A stretch of DNA of 64,000 bases from Calditrichia bacterium. GTDB lineage: Bacteria > Calditrichota > Calditrichia > Calditrichales > Calditrichaceae. Location: assembly GCA_026983775.1 (NCBI GenBank), contig JALSTK010000006.1, positions 30,810 to 94,809 of the forward strand, written 5' to 3'. The first letter of the stretch is position 1. The number at the start of each line of letters is the position of its first letter. Positions 54,573 through 61,751 of this stretch are shown in pieces. The notes under the pieces were generated by a model that did no database searches, was not told the DNA's origin, and saw only the letters and a list, made by a program, of their open reading frames with translations. A program made the position numbers and the translations under genes.

Positions 54573-54693
54573 TTGTGCAGATTTTTCACATCCTTCTATT
54601 CCCTAAAATTCGATCCTGTTGATAGAACAGGATTCATTTCATGGCACTTCATTTGCATATATTTTCCCAAAAAATCAAATATAGGAGTTTGCC

Positions 54694-55365
54694 ATGAAAT
54701 TAAGAGAAATTCTTAAGATTGTATTCATGGTCGTTACGATGCATATTTCTGTCGTACAGGCCATGAATTACAAGGTGGGCCTGGCTGCCGGTTATACCGA
54801 CGGTAGCGGCATTATGTTCAATGGTACTATTAGTCATCTGGCGCGCCATTTTCCCTTTCAGATACGGTTAGGAATTGGTTATACCAACATTGAAAATCCG
54901 GGCAAAGCCCTTGATGCCCGCCGGATTTTTATTAATAACGCCACCAACGGGACGCCACAAAAATATGGTCATGTATGGGATTTTCGTATGGATTTATTCT
55001 ATCCTGTACACTGGCTTAAGCTGCCATCGGCATATTTTTATGCCGGTCCGCGTTACGCAAGCTTTATGGGAAATTTTAATTTTATCAATGGTAACGAAGA
55101 GTTCGAAGTTATGTCTCATCACTGGGGGCTGGGGGTTGGCCTGAATAACAGCTTTCATGTCAGTAAACGTTTGGAATTGGTGGTGGATAGTGGTGTCGAC
55201 TATTTTTTCCCCGGGACGCTTCACGGACACGATACTTCCTATACTCCGGATAATGAAAATGTGAATCCGCGGGAAGACTATAAATACGGTGATGCGGATG
55301 CCGCCATTAATCAGCCCAAATTTGGTTTGCGTTTCTTAATGGGCCTTAATTATTTTTTCAGATGA
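54694..55365 (+). CDS. Exported beta-barrel protein, function unknown
   Basis: 223 residues. The signal peptide (IVFMVVTMHISVVQAM) is followed by beta-strand patterns with many glycines and aromatics (YKVGLAAGYTDGSGIMFNGTISHL, PFQIRLGIGYTNIENPG, AYFYAGPRYASFMGNFNFING, HHWGLGVGLNNSFHVS) and a terminal aromatic RFLMGLNYFFR, suggesting a small 8-10-strand outer-membrane barrel of the OmpA/OprF-like fold. AGGAG precedes the ATG by 7 bases. No closer family is recognised. Confidence 0.7.
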   Translation: MKLREILKIVFMVVTMHISVVQAMNYKVGLAAGYTDGSGIMFNGTISHLARHFPFQIRLGIGYTNIENPGKALDARRIFINNATNGTPQKYGHVWDFRMDLFYPVHWLKLPSAYFYAGPRYASFMGNFNFINGNEEFEVMSHHWGLGVGLNNSFHVSKRLELVVDSGVDYFFPGTLHGHDTSYTPDNENVNPREDYKYGDADAAINQPKFGLRFLMGLNYFFR

Positions 55366-56251
55366 ATATCCTCTTTCGGAATCGGGCTCCTTACCGGAGC
55401 GGATTTTCGGTAAGGGTTGGATTCCGATAGAAGCGGTTCAATGTGAATCCGTTCCGGGTCCAGGTCCCGATGTGCGATTAGAGACGGCGGCGCATGAGCA
55501 TTTTTATTTTTCATTGTGTTATATTCGTTGACCGCTTTTTGAAACCCCTGCGGATGGGTTGTGTCCGGTTTGCTGATCCATTATTCTAGTTAAGCCTATT
55601 TCATCTGGTTCTATGTCATTTCGTATGGATCTGCTCATCATTTAGTCTCGCAATGATACCGATTTTTCAAATGAAAAATCCTCACAGGAACATTCGGCTA
55701 AATTACCTGAATTTTTTATTCGTCTCTAACGGAACGACCTAAAATATGTGCACATCATTTCCCGCCAATGAATTGACGGGCTATCCCTTCGGAAAAATAA
55801 ATAGGCAGCGAAATACAACAGCCTTAAAGAGGCATAGGATCGTTCAATCGTGAACATAAACCTTTCAATCTAAGGGCTTTTGGCGATCGTTCTTAGATTA
55901 ACCCATTTGATAAAAATTACTCTACAAAATTCCCAGGAATGATTTTTCAGTACCATTTAACTACGATGTTTCCGTAAAACCCTATCTTTTAACTTATTCG
56001 CCCTTTTTATAACGCCCGATTATGAATGTAGACAGCAAAGTACTTTTTTCCCGAACAGGATTTTTAGACGTCGTACCATGGGGTGATTAATTCCACCTCA
56101 CTATGATCATTCCCATTTGACGAACTGCGCAAGCGAGGGTTTTGAATTTTATACAAGGTGCCTTTGTAATTAATCGGAATTTTCAGTGACATTTAATTTT
56201 AAATTCACTAAATTGCCGAAGAAGCAGGGTATAAAAATAAAGGCAGAAGAT
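55366..56251. other. Gene-poor stretch with hairpins
   Basis: About 890 bases without a credible gene. A short hairpin GCTCC-TTACC-GGAGC at 55386-55400 may weakly terminate the preceding gene. GATTTTTCA-AA-TGAAAAATC at 55661-55680 is a perfect 9-base-arm hairpin. At 55761-55780 CCCGCCAAT-GA-ATTGACGGG forms a near-perfect one, preceded by CGTCTCTAACGGAACGACC. The latter block recalls degraded intergenic palindromic repeats common in this bacterial group. No tRNA or riboswitch was recognised. Confidence 0.45.
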
Positions 56252-58042
56252 ATGAGTAAAGAAAGAATTCGGCAATTGCGTCAGTTGATGAAAAAACATA
56301 AAATTGACGCCTATCTCATTCCCGGCACCGATCCTCATCAAAGCGAGTATGTGCCGGCCCTTTGGCAACGCCGGGCCTGGATCAGTGGCTTCGACGGTTC
56401 GGCCGGCGACCTGGTCGTTACCGCCGATCAGGCCGGATTATGGACCGATTCCCGTTATTTTTTACAAGCCGAGGAACAATTAAAAGATAGCGGAATCAAG
56501 CTGTATAAAATCGGCCGACCCGAAACGCCTTCTTTGATCGGCTTTCTTAAGACAACCCTTCCCAAAGGTGCCGCATTGGGTTTAGACCCGCAATTGCATA
56601 CCGAGGCGGAAGTGGAAGAGATGCGCTTAGAGTTTAAAGCCAAAGGCATCGAAGTTAAATTTATTGAAGAAAATCTCGTGGATCTTCTTTGGAGCGATCG
56701 GCCGGATGTACCTTTGGATCCGGTGATGATCTGGGATGAAAAATATGCAGGGGAATCGGCGCAAAGCAAATTAGAGCGCATCCGGCAAAAAATGTCCGAA
56801 GAAGGCGTGCAAGCGCACATCCTTAGTGAACTGGACGCTATTGCCTGGACCTTCAATATCCGCAGTAAAGATGTACAATATAATCCGGTGGTTATTTCGT
56901 ATGCGGTTATTACGGCGGAAAAGGCCTTTTTATTTATTCATCCCAAAAAACTGAATCGCAAGGTTAAAAAAGAATTGAAGAAATTGGCCAAACTCTATGA
57001 TTATGATGAATTCGGTAAACGTCTGCCTAAGATCATTGAGAAGAAAAGTACGGTTTGGCTGGACAAAGGCACCATTAGTGCCTGGATTGTTTATCTTCTG
57101 GAAAAGAAGAAGTGTGATTTTATTTTCAAAGAGAGTCCGGTAACCTTGTTTAAGGCCATTAAAAATGAAACCGAACTGGCCGGCTATTTTACCTGCCACA
57201 TACGTGACGGGGTGGCCATGGTGCGTTTTTTACGCTGGCTGGAACAGAGTGTGCCTCAGGGAGGCGTGAGTGAAATGTCCGCTGCCGATAAGCTGGAAGC
57301 TTTGCGGGCCGAGCAGGATTTATTCCAGGGACTTAGTTTTGAATCCATTTCCGCATACAACGACCATGGGGCGATTGTTCATTACACCTCTTCCGCAGCA
57401 ACGGATGTGGAGCTCAAAGCCCCCGGTATTTATCTGATCGACTCCGGCGGGCAGTATTTGGACGGCACTACCGATATTACACGTACGATCGCCCTCGGAG
57501 AACCGAGCGCAGAACAAAAAGACCGATTTACCCGGGTGCTCAAAGGACATCTGGATCTGGCCATGTGCTCTTTTCCACGGGGTACACAGGGCATCCAGTT
57601 GGACACGATTGCCCGAAAACCGTTGTGGGATATAGGTCTCAATTACGGGCACGGTACCGGGCACGGTGTAGGTGCATTCCTCAATGTGCATGAAGGGCCT
57701 CAGGGTATTTCGTACTATCGCGGAATCGGTGTTCCGTTGGAGGTCGGCATGATCTGTTCCAATGAACCGGGCTACTATAAAAAGAATGCTTACGGCATGC
57801 GTATTGAAAACTTGATTAATGTGGTTAAAGATGAAGAAAAATCAGATGAGGAATTCGAGTTCTATAAATTCGAGACGGCTACGCTTTGTCCGATAGACCG
57901 TAACCTGATCGATACATCCCTGTTATCCGAGGATGAAATACACTACCTGAATGCCTATCATAAACGAGTTTATGAAATTCTTTCCGTTTATCTGACCCGG
58001 GAAGAACGGGAATGGCTGGCAGAAGCTACCCGGGAGGTCTAG
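56252..58042 (+). CDS. pepP: Xaa-Pro aminopeptidase (aminopeptidase P, M24B)
   Basis: 596 residues from the ATG at 56252, which gives the usual eukaryote-like/Bacteroidota length and start (ERIRQLRQLMKKHKIDAYLIPGTDPHQSEYVP); the upstream GTG at 56186 adds 22 unlikely residues. Two creatinase-like N-terminal domains precede the pita-bread peptidase. Metal ligands are seen in LIDSGGQYLDGTTDITRTIALG (two aspartates), GHGTGHGVGAFLNVHEGPQ (His), SNEPGYYKKNAYGMRIENL (Glu) and the late FETATLCPID (Glu). It removes N-terminal residues before proline. No signal peptide is present, so it is cytoplasmic. Confidence 0.94.
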   Translation: MSKERIRQLRQLMKKHKIDAYLIPGTDPHQSEYVPALWQRRAWISGFDGSAGDLVVTADQAGLWTDSRYFLQAEEQLKDSGIKLYKIGRPETPSLIGFLKTTLPKGAALGLDPQLHTEAEVEEMRLEFKAKGIEVKFIEENLVDLLWSDRPDVPLDPVMIWDEKYAGESAQSKLERIRQKMSEEGVQAHILSELDAIAWTFNIRSKDVQYNPVVISYAVITAEKAFLFIHPKKLNRKVKKELKKLAKLYDYDEFGKRLPKIIEKKSTVWLDKGTISAWIVYLLEKKKCDFIFKESPVTLFKAIKNETELAGYFTCHIRDGVAMVRFLRWLEQSVPQGGVSEMSAADKLEALRAEQDLFQGLSFESISAYNDHGAIVHYTSSAATDVELKAPGIYLIDSGGQYLDGTTDITRTIALGEPSAEQKDRFTRVLKGHLDLAMCSFPRGTQGIQLDTIARKPLWDIGLNYGHGTGHGVGAFLNVHEGPQGISYYRGIGVPLEVGMICSNEPGYYKKNAYGMRIENLINVVKDEEKSDEEFEFYKFETATLCPIDRNLIDTSLLSEDEIHYLNAYHKRVYEILSVYLTREEREWLAEATREV

Positions 58043-58047
58043 TTAGG

Positions 58048-58078
58048 GTACCCTTCCGCCTTTCAGAGGGAAGGGTAC
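58048..58078 (+). terminator. Hairpin after pepP, probable terminator
   Basis: Perfect 10-base arms GTACCCTTCC and GGAAGGGTAC around an 11-base loop, beginning 6 bases after the stop; only a short T-run (TTT) follows, so termination may be partial. Confidence 0.65.
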
Positions 58079-58260
58079 TTTGATAATCAGGTAGACACCC
58101 CTGTAAACAAACTTGACATTTTTAAACGTCATAGCCCCCTCTGTGTACCTAAAAGTCAACCAGAACCGTCTGGCATGGAAATTGATTTTCTTTGCATTGG
58201 AATTAAACCTTTATCCCAAAATCATAGTACTATTTTTAAAAATTGAGGAGGACTATTTCC

Positions 58261-58965
58261 ATGAAAAAAAGAATACCCGTACTTTTATTTGTGAGTGCTT
58301 TGCTGGTTTGTGTCCACAGCGGAAAGTCGGCCGACTCTTTATCAATAAGAAAAGATATGGGCCGTGCTTTTGAAATATATTTATGGAATGGCCTCGACAT
58401 CAATTATCTTGATCCGCTTTCATCAGAAAATTTCTGGCGAATGAATCTCAGAATAAGTGCCCATAAATCGAAGATCAATTCCGACAATAATTTGCATAAT
58501 AAAAGCGAACGCCATGAATACTACCGGAAGACAACGGATGATTCGCGCAATGATCATCAATATCTGACAGTCTCCGCTCAATATCTGTATAGGGTATATG
58601 CCAAACATTCTTTCAGAGTATATGCGGGAATCGGTCCCTATTTGAGTATGAACAGAAGTTACTCCGAAAGTATCCTAACTGATTTCCACAGAGATTCGAC
58701 TACTTCAATGGACCACAGTATATCCTACGGCATTGATCTGGGCGGGAAGCTGGTGGGCGGCATTTCTTCCAGTTTCAACCAACGTCTTTACCTGTTTGCA
58801 GAATATCAGGTATTTTTTGCGTACAACTGGAATAAATCTAATTATACCAATTCTCAATGGTTCCTGAACGGTTCAGGAAAAAATGAATACAAAAACGGGC
58901 GGCATGCCTCCGGCTGGTCGACCGGATTGAGTGGAATAAGAGTAGGTATTGGCTTCTATTTTTAA
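58261..58965 (+). CDS. Exported beta-rich protein, function unknown
   Basis: 234 residues from the ATG at 58261, chosen because GAGGAGG lies about 9 bases upstream and a signal peptide starts there (MKKRIPVLLFVSALLVCVHSG). The body shows strand-like segments (HQYLTVSAQYLYRVYAKHSFRVYAGIGPYLSMN, SYGIDLGGKLVGGISSSFNQRLYLFAEYQVFFAYNW) and ends GIRVGIGFYF, an outer-membrane insertion-like terminus. It is probably a small barrel. It lies 36 bases before the vWA/CsgG gene and may belong to the same transcript. Confidence 0.7.
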   Translation: MKKRIPVLLFVSALLVCVHSGKSADSLSIRKDMGRAFEIYLWNGLDINYLDPLSSENFWRMNLRISAHKSKINSDNNLHNKSERHEYYRKTTDDSRNDHQYLTVSAQYLYRVYAKHSFRVYAGIGPYLSMNRSYSESILTDFHRDSTTSMDHSISYGIDLGGKLVGGISSSFNQRLYLFAEYQVFFAYNWNKSNYTNSQWFLNGSGKNEYKNGRHASGWSTGLSGIRVGIGFYF

Positions 58966-59001
58966 TATATTTGTCTTGCAACCTTTGTGGGAGGAAATAC
59001 A

Positions 59002-61029
59002 ATGTCAAACATCATGCGAACAGCTATCATTCTTCTTGGTTTGTTTTGTGTATTACCGGCCCAAAGCGGAAAGATCGTAGGAACGGTTTTGGACCGGAGT
59101 AGTCATGAAGCGGTTAGCAAAGCCCGGGTAAAAATAATTGAACTGGAGCTGCAAACAACTTCGGGGAAGGACGGAAAATTTGAATTTGACGAAGTACCGG
59201 CCGGTAAATACCGGATCGTGGTTACGCATCTCAAATATGTGCAAAGAATCCTACCCGATGTGATCGTTCAGGAGGGCCGGGTGACCAAGGTGACCGTCTA
59301 CCTGACTAAACATCCCCCGGATCTCGATACCCATAGGATGAAACCGCAGTCAGCCGGGAAAGGGGAAAAACAGATATACGAGTTTTTTTCAACACATAAG
59401 GATAAAGCCGGAGGCGAAAAACAACCGGGAATACCCGTTCCACCCCCTTTACCTCCGCGCAAGGAAAGTAGAACACTTGTTACGGAAAGCAGTGCTCCAC
59501 CTTCCGAATCCGGATTAAAAGCCGGCTATGCGGATGATAACCGGCAATTCAATTATTTTCTTAATTTTTTAAAACAATACGGCCCGCAAGCCCCGCATTA
59601 CCCTCTGGAAATTGAAGAACGAATTCATCTGCGTATTCTGGATAAGAACGGCAAATCCTTGCCGGGTGCCGAGGTGCGGGTTTATGCGGTAGATCAATTG
59701 CGTGATTCGGGCCTCACTTACGCGGATGGGTCCTATTTTATCTATCCCCTGGAAATGGATACCAATACGGATCATTACCAGGTTTATATTCATTACGGTC
59801 AATTTAAAAAAAAGCTTACCGTTCGGCGTAATGGGCCACGGCTATTGAATATTCGGCTTGAAACCAGCCGACAATCTTTTGTCCATATTCCGATGGATAT
59901 CTTGTTCATCCTGGATGCCACGGGGAGTATGGGAGAAGAGATCGAACGTCTGAAAAGCACCATTGATATAATTAAGCTCAATTTAATCTCATTGAATATC
60001 AAACCGAAAATCCGTTTCGGTATGGTTTTGTACCGTGATCGGGATGACGATTTTGATGTTAAAAAAGTACCGTTTACCGATGATTTGCAACAATTCAGCG
60101 AGCAATTACGACAGGTTCGCGCCGAAGGGGGTGGCGATACTCCTGAGGATTTGCAGGCAGCGCTTGAAAAAAGCATGCGGGCCATGTCCTGGAATAAACA
60201 AGGCTTGCATCTGGCGTTTCTCATTACGGATGCGCCTCCGCATCTGGATTACGGGCAAGCCTATACCTATGCGGATGCTGCCCGCGACGCCCGTCAAATG
60301 GCCATCAAAATTTTCACCATCGGTACCGGTGGTTTGGATATTTCCGGAGAATATGTATTACGCCAGATAGCTCAATTCACTTACGGTAAATATATTTTCC
60401 TGACTTATGGAGAGAAAGGCGAGAGTGAAGGAGGCAGGCCGGGAAGCGTTAGCCATCACACAGGCACTAATTTTCAGAGCGAGAAACTGGAAAGTATCAT
60501 CATTCGTTTTGCCAAACAAGAGCTGTCTTACCTGAGTGAGCAACCCATCGAAGAAGCGTTGCCCTACTTTCGGGCCAGGAAAATAAAGGGCGAGAAAAAA
60601 GAAGCCACTCTTCGTAAACTATTCAGCCGGGCTATCCAGGAGCTGAAAGATTATTCGTCGATAGCCATCCCGGCGGGAACCGATGTCAGCGTTATTCCGA
60701 TTGTGGTAAAGCATGAAAGTTTGGCCAATAATGCGGAATACTTCACGGAACAGCTTACTTTAGCCATGAGTAAGGATGCCACATTTAAAATGGTTGAACG
60801 CCAGGATTTTCAGTTCATCGCCAAAGAGACAGGATTACAGCTTTCGGGCATCGTGGAACCAAAAGATGCAGCCAAAGTGGGGGCCTTTATCGGTGCGGAT
60901 ATGCTGGTGATCGGAAGAATGTATTTCAAGGACGGTCTGTATGAACTATTTTTAAAGTTGGTGCGGGTGGAAAGCGCGGAAGTGGTGTCTGTGACCAAGA
61001 TAAAAATTGATCCTCAACTTGGATTGTAA
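59002..61029 (+). CDS. Secreted von Willebrand A protein with CsgG/LpoB-like C-terminal domain
   Basis: 675 residues from the ATG at 59002 (GGGAGG 7 bases upstream; the GTG at 58987 is less likely). After a signal peptide comes a carboxypeptidase-regulatory-like domain (about 20-105; GKIVGTVLDRSSHEAVSKARVKI), a proline-rich linker (PGIPVPPPLPPRKE), a second beta domain, and a vWA domain at about 300-480 whose MIDAS begins FILDATGSMGEE (DxTGS variant). The last 130 residues (NAEYFTEQLTLAMSKDATFKMVERQDFQFIAKETGLQLSG ... GADMLVIGRMYF) resemble the CsgG/LpoB/FlgO lipoprotein fold. The protein lacks a lipobox. The role is not known; a surface or periplasmic adhesion or assembly factor is plausible. 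Confidence 0.82.
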   Translation: MSNIMRTAIILLGLFCVLPAQSGKIVGTVLDRSSHEAVSKARVKIIELELQTTSGKDGKFEFDEVPAGKYRIVVTHLKYVQRILPDVIVQEGRVTKVTVYLTKHPPDLDTHRMKPQSAGKGEKQIYEFFSTHKDKAGGEKQPGIPVPPPLPPRKESRTLVTESSAPPSESGLKAGYADDNRQFNYFLNFLKQYGPQAPHYPLEIEERIHLRILDKNGKSLPGAEVRVYAVDQLRDSGLTYADGSYFIYPLEMDTNTDHYQVYIHYGQFKKKLTVRRNGPRLLNIRLETSRQSFVHIPMDILFILDATGSMGEEIERLKSTIDIIKLNLISLNIKPKIRFGMVLYRDRDDDFDVKKVPFTDDLQQFSEQLRQVRAEGGGDTPEDLQAALEKSMRAMSWNKQGLHLAFLITDAPPHLDYGQAYTYADAARDARQMAIKIFTIGTGGLDISGEYVLRQIAQFTYGKYIFLTYGEKGESEGGRPGSVSHHTGTNFQSEKLESIIIRFAKQELSYLSEQPIEEALPYFRARKIKGEKKEATLRKLFSRAIQELKDYSSIAIPAGTDVSVIPIVVKHESLANNAEYFTEQLTLAMSKDATFKMVERQDFQFIAKETGLQLSGIVEPKDAAKVGAFIGADMLVIGRMYFKDGLYELFLKLVRVESAEVVSVTKIKIDPQLGL

Positions 61030-61050
61030 ACAGAAAGTGTAGCTAAAATG

Positions 61051-61085
61051 AAAAAGCCCCGCAGGAACCCTGCAGGGCTTTTCTT
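61051..61085. terminator. Bidirectional terminator between the vWA gene and trx
   Basis: Arms AAAAGCCCCGCAGG and CCTGCAGGGCTTTT (one mismatch) with a 3-base loop, A-rich on the left and T-rich on the right, so it can end transcription from both convergent genes. Confidence 0.88.
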
Positions 61086-61098
61086 AGCAAAATCTTTT

Positions 61099-61470
61099 TT
61101 ATGCGGCCTCTTCCAATTCCACTCCCAATACTTCTTTCATGGCCTGTTTAATGGTGCCTTTAGGCAGAGCACCGACAGCCATTTGGGGTTTATCATTCAT
61201 GGGAACAAACAGTAGGGAAGGAATGCTACGGATGCCGAATACAGCCGCTAACTCCTGTTCTGCTTCCGTGTCTACCTTATAGACGTGGACTTTACCCGCG
61301 TATTCATCGGATATTTCTTCCAGGACGGGTGCTACCATTTTACAGGGTTGACACCAATCTGCCCAGAAATCGATAATACAGGGCAGGTCACCTTCGTATT
61401 TCCAGTCCTGATTTTGTTCGTAATTAAAGACCTTCTTAAGAAAGTCGTCTTTCGTCAAATGGGTTGTCAC
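61099..61470 (-). CDS. trxA: Thioredoxin
   Basis: 123 residues with the redox site WADWCQPCKM (Cys40, Cys43; Gln replaces the commoner Gly of WCGPC). The rest fits the fold: CIIDFWADWC, VAPVLEEISDEYAGKVHVYKVDTEAEQELAAVFGIRSIPSLLFVPM with the cis-proline in SIPS. No signal peptide, so cytoplasmic. An N-terminal extension of about 20 residues (LTKDDFLKKVFNYEQNQDWKY) precedes the core, as in several Bacteroidota thioredoxins. A candidate ribosome site, ACGGAGG, precedes the ATG. Confidence 0.95.
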   Translation of the reverse strand: MTTHLTKDDFLKKVFNYEQNQDWKYEGDLPCIIDFWADWCQPCKMVAPVLEEISDEYAGKVHVYKVDTEAEQELAAVFGIRSIPSLLFVPMNDKPQMAVGALPKGTIKQAMKEVLGVELEEAA

Positions 61471-61751
61471 AAGAACCTCCGTTGTGCTGATATGAAAATT
61501 TATTGTAATCTAAATCGTTTTATTTGATGATATATTTTGCAAAAGGTTACTTAATATAACGGAATTTAAAAAATATTATTCCTGAATCCTGAAAAGCGGG
61601 ATATTTGTTTTAATAAAATAGTTCTTTTCTCGCTTTCGGTTAGATCTAAATACTAGCCTCATTATTGAATGCCACGATTAAAAATGGTTAACATTTCCGG
61701 GAAAAGGCCGAATACGGTTAAAGTGGATCCAATAAAAGATAAGGGAATTTT
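61471..61751. other. Divergent intergenic region
   Basis: 281 AT-rich bases between trx and the regulator-propeller gene. No hairpin, repeat or small gene stands out. It should contain promoters for both. Confidence 0.5.
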
